DNA of 64,000 bases from Erinaceus europaeus (Eukaryota > Chordata > Mammalia > Eulipotyphla > Erinaceidae): contig NC_080180.1 in the NCBI RefSeq assembly GCF_950295315.1, positions 67,228,871 through 67,292,870 of the forward strand, in the 5' to 3' direction. The notes beneath the pieces were generated by a model. That model had not been told where the DNA came from, ran no database searches, and saw only the letters and a program-made list of their open reading frames with translations. Made by a program: the position numbers and the translations under genes. Of this stretch, positions 57,901-64,000 are shown piece after piece. The first letter of the stretch is position 1; each line of letters opens with the position of its first letter.

Positions 57901-60900
57901 CCCGAGGAGCTGCTGCTGGGGCTTGTCAGGTCCGACTGGCTGCTGCTATGCCGACTGCGACCCAGGGGGCTGCCCAGGCCCGAGGAGCCTGCAGAGACAG
58001 GACCCAAGGCATGAGAGCCAGTCCTGGGCAAGTCAAGGTCACACGGAGGCACCCAGACACCAGCAGTCAGCAGGGTAAATACTGGCTTCTGGTCAGGACA
58101 GGCACCACTAGTGACCTTGGAAGGAGGCGCTAGAGGACTGGCCACCCTCCCTGTCTCCCCTGTGCTCCCCGTGGCAAGCAGGAAGAATAGGAAAGTCAGG
58201 GAAGTTGGGGCTGGGCAGGGCAAACTCTCCAAAGTCCTAGTCATGTGACTTAGAGGTGGTTCAGCAGGAAACTCAGTGCTCACGAACAGCAAGTTGAGAG
58301 CTTCCTCTCTGCTAGCACTGACCATGGGTGAGTGAGCCAGTTCAAAACCACTTCCAGCAAACAGACTGCGAGACCACCTGGACTGACAGTGACTGGAGTC
58401 TGCACCTCCAGACTGGCCCTCCTTTGGCTCAAGGACAGCCCTGGGAACTGCTGGGAACACCCAGGCTCCTCTCCGTCCTGCTGCTTCCTGCCTGCCTGGC
58501 TTCCTGCCTGCCTGGCTTCTCGCGCCTGGGGCTACCTCCCACCCCTCTTCAAACTTCCTGCCAGCCAGCTTCTGTCTGCTTCCCACCACATCCCACGCTG
58601 TGCGGCCCAAGTGACGCCTTCTGCCTGGACTGCTGGGGTGGCCAGCTGTCCCCACTCTGCTCAGTCTCCCTAGTCTGGGCTCCAGACTTACATCAGAACC
58701 ACATCCGGGGTCCTGTGGATCTTCCCATGGCTTGTGCACACCAGCTGGCCCTTTCTCAGTCTACCCTTGGTTCGATACATTCCACTGCCACCAGCTTTTT
58801 CTCTCTTCTTTGAAGTGGCTAGAGGCTTCTGCTTTGTGGGTTTTATATTTTCTGTCATTCTCCAGAGCTGCTGCTAACTCAGACCCACCTAGTTCATGTT
58901 TCTACTTCAAATCTGCTTGACTGTCCATGATGTTTTCTACACTAGCAGGAGCCATCTGTCTGCCCAACCCAGTCTAGCCAAGACCTTAGACAAGCTCCAT
59001 AAACGGCCCTTTGAGAAGATGGATGTCACACCTCCACTTGTAATCTGTTCTCATCACCCTTCCTTCAATGCCTTATAATAATCAAATGCCTGTTTTCTAA
59101 CAGTGTGGACATAAAATAGCTGTTCATTTGTTCTCACAACATATTCCCGGCATAGCATATGTATACTGATATTACTGTACATTAATAACTTATGTGACAG
59201 TAAAAAGTGACTATCTCGACAAATATGGGTCTGTTTATTCCTTCTCCCTCACATAGCCAATAAAGTAATAAAACAAACTCAGCACAATGATAAGAATTAA
59301 TGCACAGTGTTGGGCAGGAAATAGTGGATCTGGTGTCCTCACTAGTGAGGAGACAAAGATCTTAGCAGAGAATAAAGTGTTACATACCTTAAGAAAGTTA
59401 CCACCTCTGACTTAGGAATTTCACTTTGAAGTATCTATACTAAGGATGCCTATAAATATTAATATATAAAACACTCACCTCAATTTTATATACAAAACAA
59501 AAAGCGTGGGTGTCAAAATGACACGAAGGCTGATGAAATGAAACTGCTATCTTGGGCAGTGTGCTCTCTGCCATGGGTGTGACCTGTGTCTGAGTCCAGC
59601 TCCCACTGCAAGGAAGGAGCGTTGGTGCTGTGGTCTCTCTCTCTCTCTCTCACTTTCTGTCTCTCTGTCTCTCTCTTTTAAAAGCCCACAACAAAATTCT
59701 GCCAAACTGCCAAGAAGTCCACTCAGGACTGGGTCTGCTCTAGACTCTGTAAATAACCCTCAAATATCTGCTCCAAATTCACTTAGAGGTCTCTGTTAGT
59801 CCCTGTGAGAAGATCTATTTCCAACAGCCTGGCCTTCAGCAGTGGAGTGAGAGTACCTGGGGTCCCGCCCTTGCCTGCAGAGGCCTTGGATCCACTCTGT
59901 GCAGCACACCCTCCAGGGGACAGAGTCTCTGCAGGGTACCCTGTCCCCAAAGTCTCCAGCTCTCCACGGTTTGAGGAAAACACCAAATCCAGGGAGGGCA
60001 ACTTGAGCATGCATTCCACTCTAGACACTGGCAAACAGCTGAACTTGATCTGCGAGGGCTGGAGATACAAAAAGAGTCACACTGGGTTCCAGACATCACA
60101 TCCAATTTTTAGTGCAGTCACACATACAGAATGCGTCACTTGGCACTTAGGGCTTTGTGCCTAGTCCGCATAAGCCAAATGTACCAAATTTGTCACTTGA
60201 CACTTAAAAGGATTGTTTAATGTCCTACTTTTTTCAAACACATGAATTGTGACCTAAATATTAACAAATGTTATCATCTTAAAAATTCTAAATATTTGAG
60301 GAGCAACAAACATTCAGACATTTGGGATAAATCAGGACATTAAACACACTTAGGTTCATATTCAAATCTATTAAAAGAACCAGTTTCCCTCATGCCAGAT
60401 ATGTTAAAGGAAACCTCAAGTTTCACTCATATTCTCAGTGTCTTATTAGATCTCCAGGGGGTCGGGCAGTAGCGCAGTGGGTTAAGCGCACACGGCATAA
60501 AAATCCCAGTTTGAGCCCGCCAGCTCCCCACCTGCAGGGGAGTCACTTCACAGGCGGTGAAGCAGGTCTGCAGGTGTCTGTCTTTCTCTCCCCCTCTGTC
60601 TCCTCTCCTCTCTCCATTTCTCTCTGTCCTATCCAACAATGACGACATCAATAACAACAATATTAATCATAACAATGATAAAACAACAAGGGCAAAAAAA
60701 AGGGGAAAAAGTGGCCTCCAGGAGCAGTGGATTCGTGGTACAGGCACCGAGCCCCAGCAATAACTGGGGGCAAAAAAAAAAAAAATCTCTAAAGAAGCTG
60801 CTGCAAAGCCCCAGGTCTTTTGGGTCCAGTTGCTATTGCAGATAAGAGTTTGAACACATAATAGTGTTTCTTTTATTCTTGAAATCAACTTTAACATTTT

Positions 60901-63474
60901 AACTGAGTGTAAACTAGACCTTGAATTTGGATACAAAGAGCCTCTTTATTTTTTTATTTGTTATTTATTTTTTAATTTTTTATTTATAAAAAGGAAACAA
61001 TGACAAAACCATAGGATAAGAGGGGTACAGCTTCACACAATTCCCACCTTCATCTGCACTATTCCAGCCTTTAGGCCCATAATTGTCCAACAGTTTGTTT
61101 GACTTTGTATGTTAACTCTCTTTTCAGCCACCAGGTTCCAGATGTTAGCAGGATGCAACCAGACTTCCCTGGACAGACAACCCCACCAATGTGTCCTGGA
61201 GCTCCACTTCCCCAGAGCCCTGCCCCACTAGGGGAAGAGAGAGACAGGCTGGGAGTACGGATCCACCTGTCAACACCCATGTTCAGCGGGGAAGCAATGA
61301 CAGAAGCCAGACCTTCCACCTTCTGCATCCCACAGTGACCCTGGGTCCATGGTCCCAGAGGGATAGAGAATGGGAAAGCTATCAGGGGAGGGCATGGGAT
61401 ACGGAGTTCTGGTGGTGGGAACTGTGCGAAGCTGTACCCCTCTTACAAAGAGCCTCTTTAATAAATGGATTCTAACAGTGCTAGCAATACTTCCAAAGGC
61501 CTTTAGAAAGAAATACATGAAAACCATAGCACTCTTAGCAGTGACCTAACAAGGTCACTATAGAGTACTGTCACTACAGTCTGCCTAACTGCACTTCTTA
61601 GCTGCTCCCAAAGGAACAAGGATGGCCAGAGATCCTGACTCCATAATTACCAGTTGTTAAGAAACATTTAACTTATATGATTAAAATTTTTTTTCTCTTA
61701 TTTTTTGCCTCCAGGGTTATTGTTGGGGCTCGATGCCTGCACTACAAATCCGCTGCTCCTGGAGGCCATTTTTTCCCCATTCTGTTGTCCTTGTTCTTGC
61801 CCTCGTTGTTGTCGTTATTGCTATTGTTGTCATTGATGTTGTTGGACAGGACGGAGAGAAATGGAGAGAGGAGGGGAAGACAGAGAGGGGGAGAGAAAGA
61901 CACCTGCAGACCTGCTTCACCGCCTGTGAAGCGACCCCTTCTGCAGGTGGGGAGCCAGGGGTTCGAACCGGGATCCTTACACCGGTCCTTGCGCTTTGCA
62001 CCATGTGCGCTTAACCCGCTGTGCTACCGCCCGACCCCCTATGATTTTATTTTTGCCATAAAAGTATATCAACTTTTAAAACTCTCAAAAGTTTACCTTT
62101 TAGATTGGTGAAGGTCTCAGCACAGTTTTATATAAACTTTTATTACCAGCAGCACAAAATGCTGGCCAAGAAGATAATACTGGAAAGGTTAGCTGCAAAG
62201 TCAGGACCTTAAAGCCATAAGGAGAGGCTGAGTGGTCTCACCTGCACCCGCACATAGACCACCACGTCTACTGGAAAGGAAGAGTACGCCGATGTGGAAG
62301 ACGACACCAGAGATGTTGCTGATTCTTCCATAGGATCTGGAAGCTCAAAGTGGCCCATGTCTTCATCTTGTGAACTGACAGCTGGGAAAATGTCTTTGTC
62401 TGAGTTTCACCATCAGAGCAAAGGCAGGCTCTTTGTGCAGAGAGCGGCAGTGAGGCGCGAGGCACGAGGTGCGAGGTGAGGGAAAAGGAGCCAGAGCATG
62501 TTCCCCCCACATCCTTCCATTCCTGTGCCTGCGCTGGCCCCTCCCTCCGGCCTTGGGGCCACCCCGAGCTATGCACGCATGGCTGCAGGAGACCAGGAGC
62601 CCCCGACTAGTTTCCTTGTGGCCACCCCGAGCTCTGCACGCATGGCTGCAGGAGGCCAGGAGCCCCCAACTAGTTTCCTTGTGGCCACCCCGAGCTCTGC
62701 ACGCATGGCTGCAGGAGGCCAGGAGCACCAACTAGTTTCCTTGTGGCCACCCCGAGCTCTGCACGCATGGCTGCAGGAGGCCAGGAGCCCCCGACTAGTT
62801 TCCTTGTGGCCACCCCGAGCTCTGCACGCATGGCTGCAGGAGGCCAGGAGCCCCCGACTAGTTTCCTTGTGGCCACCCCGAGCTCTGCACGCATGGCTGC
62901 AGGAGGCCAGGAGCCCCGACTAGTTTCCTTGTGGCCACCCCGAGCTCTGCACGCATGGCTGCAGGAGGCCAGGAGCCCCCGACTAGTTTCCTTGTGGCCA
63001 CCCCGAGCTCTGCACGCATGGCTGCAGGAGGCCAGGAGCCCCGACTAGTTTCCTTGTGGCCACCCCGAGCTCTGCACGCATGGCTGCAGGAGGCCAGGAG
63101 CCCCGACTAGTCTCCTTGTGGCCACCCCGAGCTCTGCACGCATGGCTGCAGGAGACCAGGAGCCCCCGACTAGCTTCCTTGTGAAGGGGACGAGATGACC
63201 AAGTCCTTTTCCTATTGTAAAATTCTCCTACTGATGAAATGTTACAGGGTTGTACTAAGAGATTTTCTAAGGCCATAAAACCCAAGAGTGTTTGTGACAA
63301 GGGAAAACTCACTTGTGTAATTCCTTTCGATCGGTGTGATTGGGATTGTTTCCAGAGCCTTCTCTAGAAAGTCGAGTAGGCAGGGGCTGATGACCATCTC
63401 TTCCGGCAGTGACTGTAGGGCCACCCAGGCATACAGCTTGGCTGTTTTCACCCCTCCACTTCCTTTTCCTTTGG
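42734..63474 (-). CDS. BLTP1: BLTP1 (KIAA1109), C-terminal 17 coding exons; 5' part outside window
   Basis: Seventeen exons join in one open frame of about 1056 residues ending at TAA (42734-42736); the rest of this roughly 5000-residue protein is encoded to the right of the window. Established knowledge: BLTP1 is a bridge-like (RBG/VPS13-related) lipid-transfer protein thought to carry phospholipids along a hydrophobic groove at ER contact sites; human loss causes Alkuraya-Kucinskas syndrome. The part seen here is the conserved C-terminal 'fragile site-associated protein C-terminus' (FSA_C) region. It contains a serine-rich stretch (HSSSQSDLTSPSSSSSGLSF), a second low-complexity phosphosite-like segment (SRSVSDSSVPRR) and a lysine/glutamate-rich tail (EKEKKGKDREEH). 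Every intron has AG acceptors and GT donors with matching phase, so the gene looks functional. Confidence 0.96.
43322..43456 (-). mobile_element. hedgehog-type SINE with internal deletion
   Basis: The 3' module GGGTTATCGCTGGGGCTCGG joins directly to the head GACTCGAACCGGGATCCTTA; the TG-rich middle is missing. BLTP1 intron. Confidence 0.9.
43825..44010 (-). mobile_element. hedgehog-type SINE, short form
   Basis: TTTATTTGATAGGACAGAGA, ACACTTGCAGCCCTGCTTCA, ACCAGGTGCACCACTGCCGG. Confidence 0.88.
44116..44234. repeat. approximately 60-bp tandem duplication
   Basis: Two diverged copies of CTCTGTGCCAGGTGTCCCGA ... GGCTGACTGCAGCCT in the BLTP1 intron before the terminal exon. Confidence 0.85.
44712..44925 (-). 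mobile_element. hedgehog-type SINE, diverged
   Basis: GAGACACCTGCAGCAGTGCT, GGCTTGAACCCGAGTTGTCC, TACTAGGTGTGCCACTG. Confidence 0.8.
45159..45324 (-). CDS. BLTP1: BLTP1 exon, window exon 16
   Basis: 166 nt, phase 1-2: AIFPPRILSTRPGQKSPVII, HDDNSSEKQKEDGITYTTVD, WRDFMCNTWHLEPTLR. Acceptor TTATTACAG|CCATTT, donor CCTCAG|GTCAGC. Confidence 0.95.
45325..47040. other. BLTP1 intron between window exons 15 and 16
   Basis: AT-rich intron with one diverged SINE near 46.2-46.4 kb; nothing else recognised. Confidence 0.5.
46220..46442 (+). mobile_element. diverged SINE
   Basis: TTTCACTCAGTGGAGCACAG and CCCAGGAGCAGTGGAATCAT resemble a SINE head and 3' module. BLTP1 intron. Confidence 0.5.
47056..47159 (-). 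mobile_element. young 5'-truncated SINE with TSD
   Basis: Only the 3' module and start of the TG-rich part (GCCTCCAGGGTTATTGCTGG ... TTTTGTTGCCCTTGTTG), flanked by ACATTCAATTTCTT at 47042-47055 and 47160-47173. Sense to BLTP1, about 65 bp from the exon 15 donor. Confidence 0.92.
47226..47360 (-). CDS. BLTP1: BLTP1 exon, window exon 15
   Basis: 45 codons, phase 1-1: DADLKPKVECSVVTEFTDHI, CVTMDAELIMFLHDLVSAYL, KEKEK. Acceptor ACCTACAG|ATGCAG, donor GAAAAAG|GTGGGT. A young 5'-truncated SINE lies about 65 bp past the donor. Confidence 0.95.
47672..47866 (-). CDS. BLTP1: BLTP1 exon, window exon 14
   Basis: 65 codons, phase 1-1: LNLLRNVDANNTENSTTVKN, SSLLSGFRGGSSYNHETETI, FALPRMQLDFKSIHVQEPQE. 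Acceptor TGTGCAG|AGCTTA, donor CTCCAAG|GTATGT. Confidence 0.95.
48035..48205 (-). mobile_element. diverged hedgehog-type SINE
   Basis: TTATTTGCTAGGACAGAGAA, TGAGCCTGGGTCTTTGCACA, GTGAGCCACTGCCCTGCCC. Confidence 0.75.
48236..48414 (+). mobile_element. hedgehog-type SINE, short form
   Basis: GGCTGGGTGGTGGCACACCT, GGTTCAAGTCCCTGGGTCC, AATTAATAATATATATAAAA. Confidence 0.88.
48745..48935 (-). mobile_element. diverged SINE
   Basis: GAGGCAGAGAGAAATAAAGG, then the GA-rich run and GCAGGGTAACATGCG. A type C remnant follows at 48940-49020. Confidence 0.5.
48785..48852. repeat. GA-rich simple repeat
   Basis: GAGAGA and GGGAGG motifs within a diverged minus-strand SINE in a BLTP1 intron. Confidence 0.8.
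49155..49298 (-). mobile_element. old SINE fragment
   Basis: GGGCTAGAACCTGGGTCTCA and AGCAGCACACTATCCGAGTG. Confidence 0.5.
49631..49834 (-). CDS. BLTP1: BLTP1 exon, window exon 13 (weak donor)
   Basis: 68 codons, phase 1-1: SSDHSTYVVQTLDFHLGHNT, MVTKPCGALESPMATITKIT, RRRHENPPHGVASVKEWFNY, VTATRNE. Acceptor CTCCACAG|GCTCTA. The donor inferred from phase and homology is CGAAG|GTCCAC, which keeps GT but matches the consensus poorly at +3 to +6. Confidence 0.92.
50566..50817 (-). CDS. BLTP1: BLTP1 exon, window exon 12
   Basis: 84 codons, phase 1-1: LDAAHHRHWPGVLKVVSGCH, SMSLHGNHMTLACFHGPNFR, SKSWALFHLEEPNIAFWTEA, QKIWED. Acceptor TCTTGCAG|TGCTGG, donor AGATG|GTAAGC. Confidence 0.96.
51265..51565 (-). 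mobile_element. diverged hedgehog-type SINE, long form
   Basis: CACCAGGGTTATCACTTGGG, ACAAATTCACTGTTCCTAGT, CTTGAACTCAGATCCCTGAC, GTATGCCACAGCTCAGCCC. Confidence 0.85.
51680..51790 (+). mobile_element. type C SINE fragment
   Basis: TTCCTGCCTGAGGCTCCCAA and GGCTCAATCCCCAGCACCAC. Confidence 0.7.
53035..53145 (-). mobile_element. SINE fragment
   Basis: GAGGAACCTGCTGCATTGCT and AGCTTCTTCCCTGCAGGTGG; head missing. About 75 bp past the donor of BLTP1 window exon 11. Confidence 0.65.
53220..53437 (-). CDS. BLTP1: BLTP1 exon, window exon 11
   Basis: 218 nt, phase 2-1: SEIFVHGDLKWDIFQVMISR, STTPDLIKIGMKLQEFFTQQ, FDTSKRALSTWGPVPYLPPK. Acceptor TGTTCTAG|TGAGAT, donor AACAGT|GTAAGA. The intron after it (50818-53219) holds two SINEs and otherwise unremarkable sequence. 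Confidence 0.95.
53580..53772 (-). CDS. BLTP1: BLTP1 exon, window exon 10
   Basis: 193 nt, phase 1-2: HISEHPNQQPSHKIQITMGS, TEARVDYMGSSILMGIFSNA, DLKLQDEWKVSLYNTLGSS. Acceptor TTCTCTAG|CTCATA, donor ATAAAAG|GTACCT. Confidence 0.95.
53859..54016 (-). CDS. BLTP1: BLTP1 exon, window exon 9
   Basis: 158 nt, phase 2-1: WTTSGLKSQGRLSVGSNRDR, EISMSVGLGRSQLDSKGGVV, GGTIDVNALEMV. Acceptor GTCTCTAG|CTGGAC, donor GGTTG|GTATGT. Confidence 0.95.
54307..54457 (-). CDS. BLTP1: BLTP1 exon, window exon 8
   Basis: 151 nt, phase 1-2: DSLSKTSTPFNKSNKAASQQ, GAPWETLVVFAINLKQLNVQ, MNMSNVMGNT. Acceptor GCTTCAG|ATTCAC, donor ACAAC|GTAAGT. Confidence 0.95.
54788..55125 (-). mobile_element. hedgehog-type SINE, full long form
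   Basis: T16, GCTTCCAGGGTTATCGCTGG, GACACCTGCAGACCTGCTTC, GGCTCGAACCGGGATTCTTA. Confidence 0.96.
55255..55432 (+). mobile_element. diverged hedgehog-type SINE, short form
   Basis: GGGGCCATCTGGTGGCACAC, GGTTCAAGCCCTCAGCCCCA, TAAATAATAAAATAAAATAA. Confidence 0.85.
55621..55878 (-). CDS. BLTP1: BLTP1 exon, window exon 7
   Basis: 86 codons, phase 1-1: SGPGTPDSIEGVSQHLSPES, SRKAYCRTWEQPSLSASFTH, PNVFSEHVTSSTMSPGT, SRSVSDSSVPRR. Low-complexity, serine/proline-rich and probably a regulatory loop. Acceptor CTACTTTAG|CATCTG, donor GGAGAG|GTAACA. Confidence 0.95.
56430..56567 (-). CDS. BLTP1: BLTP1 exon, window exon 6
   Basis: 46 codons, phase 1-1: VCDIGSASFKYDMRRLSEIL, AFPRAWYRRSIARRLFLGDQ, TINLP. 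A very highly conserved block of the family. Acceptor GTAACAG|CTGTTT, donor TGCCAA|GTAAGC. Confidence 0.96.
56840..57118 (-). mobile_element. diverged SINE
   Basis: AGTGTTATCACTGAGGCTCA and CCCAGTGGCCATG resemble the complement of the 3' module; the rest is degraded. BLTP1 intron between window exons 5 and 6. Confidence 0.5.
57176..57355 (-). CDS. BLTP1: BLTP1 exon, window exon 5
   Basis: 60 codons, phase 1-1: NVDEEPTSVTGRKDSLSINL, EFVKVSLSRIRRSGGASFFE, SKMDTTLINIS. Acceptor TTTTTTAAAG|GGAATG, donor ATCTCTG|GTAACA. Confidence 0.95.
57788..57988 (-). CDS. BLTP1: BLTP1 exon, window exon 4 (Ser-rich)
   Basis: 201 nt, phase 1-1: SSGLGSPLGRSRHSSSQSDL then a polyserine run, SFTACMSDFSLYVFHPYGAG and KQKSTVSGLTSGSGGLG. 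The serine-rich part is probably disordered and phosphorylated. Acceptor TCTGCAG|GCTCC, donor GGCTGG|GTATGT. Confidence 0.95.
57989..59550. other. BLTP1 intron between window exons 3 and 4
   Basis: Unique sequence including a CCTGCCTGGCTTC near-duplicate at 58485-58520. The long minus-strand open frame here is a read-through of exon 4 into the intron. Confidence 0.5.
59555..59685 (+). mobile_element. old SINE with TC-rich run
   Basis: Degraded SINE-like body followed by (TC)n and CTGTCTCTCTGTCTCTCTCT. BLTP1 intron. Confidence 0.4.
59857..60058 (-). CDS. BLTP1: BLTP1 exon, window exon 3
   Basis: 202 nt, phase 0-1: PSQIKFSCLPVSRVECMLKL, PSLDLVFSSNRGELETLGT, then a small-residue-rich stretch ending TPG. 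Acceptor ATCTCCAG|CCCTCG, donor CCCCAG|GTACTC. Confidence 0.95.
60458..60786 (+). mobile_element. hedgehog-type SINE, full long form
   Basis: GGGGTCGGGCAGTAGCGCAG, CAGGCGGTGAAGCAGGTCTG, CCTCCAGGAGCAGTGGATTC, poly(A). Confidence 0.96.
60949..61444 (-). mobile_element. L1 3' end with 5' inversion (twin-primed), with TSD
   Basis: Flanked by a 16-bp direct repeat ACAAAGAGCCTCTTTA (60933-60948 and 61445-61460). 60949-61047 is the L1 tail on the minus strand with poly(T) on the left; 61048-61444 is L1 3' UTR on the plus strand. An approximately 30-nt terminal segment (GTGGGAA ... CCCCTCTTA) occurs in both parts. This is the structure made by twin priming. Located in the BLTP1 intron between window exons 2 and 3, sense-oriented. 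Confidence 0.9.
61690..62038 (-). mobile_element. hedgehog-type SINE, full long form
   Basis: GCCTCCAGGGTTATTGTTGG, GGTTCGAACCGGGATCCTTA, CGCTTAACCCGCTGTGCTAC. Confidence 0.96.
62242..62381 (-). CDS. BLTP1: BLTP1 exon, window exon 2
   Basis: 140 nt, phase 1-0: TVSSQDEDMGHFELPDPMEE, SATSLVSSSTSAYSSFPVDV, VVYVRVQ. Acceptor TTTCCCAG|CTGTCA, donor GTGCAG|GTGAGA. Confidence 0.95.
62554..63183. repeat. 62/63-bp minisatellite, about 10 units, BLTP1 intron
   Basis: Units of GAGCTCTGCACGCATGGCTG, CAGGAGGCCAGGAGCCCCCG, ACTAGTTTCCTTGTGGCCAC. Length alternates 62/63 by one C. It occupies most of the 931-bp intron between window exons 1 and 2. The transcript strand of each unit contains CTCCTGGCCTCCTGCAG|CC, close to an ideal acceptor. 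Confidence 0.97.
63313..63474 (-). CDS. BLTP1: BLTP1 exon, window exon 1
   Basis: 54 codons, phase 1-1: KGKGSGGVKTAKLYAWVAL, LPEEMVISPCLLDFLEKALE, TIPITPIERNYT. Acceptor ATATTCTAG|CCAAAG, donor ACACAA|GTGAGT. The following 0.9-kb intron is mostly a 63-bp minisatellite. Confidence 0.95.
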
Positions 63475-63789
63475 CTAGAATATTGACAAATGCCTATTAA
63501 TGACACACACTTAGTTATGAGCACTAGAATGTGGGAGTTGATCAGGTGAAGTGCTGTAGACTTCACACCATACAGGCATGCAGTGAAGGAACAGGCTGAA
63601 AGGAACAGCGCGTGGTGTTAGAACACAGGCTGGATCTTGAGTGGAACAACAGTGGTTCCTACTTGCTCTGGGTCACAGAGGTTGGTGCCACTCGTCAAGT
63701 TCTTACTATGCTAATTTGTTCAGAACTATCACTTTAACACTGTTTCTTTCTAGCATTACTTTATCCACTGAAGAAGATACAGAGAACAA

Positions 63790-64000
63790 GGGGAGCCGGG
63801 CGGTAGCACAGTGAGTTAAGCGCACGTGGCGCAAAGCGCAAGGACCGGCATAAGGATCCTAGTTCAAGCCGCCGGCTCCCCACCTGCAGGGGAGTCGCTT
63901 CACAAGTGGTGAAGCAGGTCTGCAGGTGTCTGTCTGTCTCTCCCCCTCTCTGTCTTCCCCTCCTCTCTCCATTTTCTCTATATCCTATCCAACAACAATG
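63790..64000 (+). mobile_element. hedgehog-type SINE, cut by window edge
   Basis: GGGGAGCCGGGCGGTAGCAC, CAGTGAGTTAAGCGCACGTG, CCTATCCAACAACAATG at the last base; the 3' part lies outside the window. Confidence 0.95.

Noticed and set aside
57750..58739. 329-codon minus-strand open frame
   Set aside because: Only 57788-57988 is the BLTP1 exon; the rest is intron upstream of a clear TCTGCAG acceptor.

Overview
This is a vertebrate (placental mammal) genomic window holding parts of two genes, both on the minus strand. The dispersed repeats are overwhelmingly one tRNA-derived SINE family with a GGTTCGAGCCC-type B box and a distinctive 3' module (CCTCCAGGAGCAGTGG ... GAGCCCCAGCAATAACCC), plus LINE-1. 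I recognise this SINE as the hedgehog type, so the source is probably a hedgehog (Erinaceus or a close relative, Eulipotyphla). That is inference from repeat content and was not tested by a search.

Gene layout, reading the minus strand from right to left. (1) 63474-42734: the last 17 coding exons of BLTP1 (KIAA1109, fragile-site-associated protein), encoding about 1056 C-terminal residues in one unbroken frame and followed by a 3' UTR with an AATAAA signal. (2) About 42.2-32.5 kb: intergenic DNA with SINEs, a diverged L1 fragment, a 350-bp polypyrimidine tract and a 2.9-kb GC-rich minisatellite. (3) 32007-2914: the complete coding region of ADAD1 (Tenr, a testis RNA-binding ADAR-like pseudo-deaminase), 11 coding exons and 574 codons, preceded by a CpG-island promoter. 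(4) 2913-1: downstream flank. The order BLTP1-ADAD1 matches the mammalian BLTP1-ADAD1-IL2-IL21 block (human 4q27), so IL2 is expected beyond the left edge. All exon boundaries were placed by hand from GT/GC-AG sites and codon phase; the phases close exactly in both genes.

The unusual part is the tandem-repeat load. Seven separate minisatellites with unrelated units of about 20 to 63 bp lie in this one window. Five are in introns: four in ADAD1 (C-rich array, and units of 36, 20 and 30 bp) and one of 63 bp in BLTP1. A sixth abuts the ADAD1 promoter and the seventh is downstream of ADAD1. Several carry splice-site-like motifs in the sense orientation of the host transcript. The ADAD1 promoter array is about 94 units long with a 746-bp higher-order duplication, and GC skew flips sign across the CpG island.

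Other dispersed repeats are an L1 ORF2 fragment with a recognisable reverse-transcriptase FADD motif, several L1 3'-end copies (one a clear twin-primed inversion with a 16-bp target-site duplication), an ancient MIR, and about 50 SINE copies. I see no RNA genes, CRISPR, prokaryotic or viral content, and no evidence for a new multi-gene system. The findings worth following are the repeat arrays, the non-canonical splice sites and the retrotransposition footprints.
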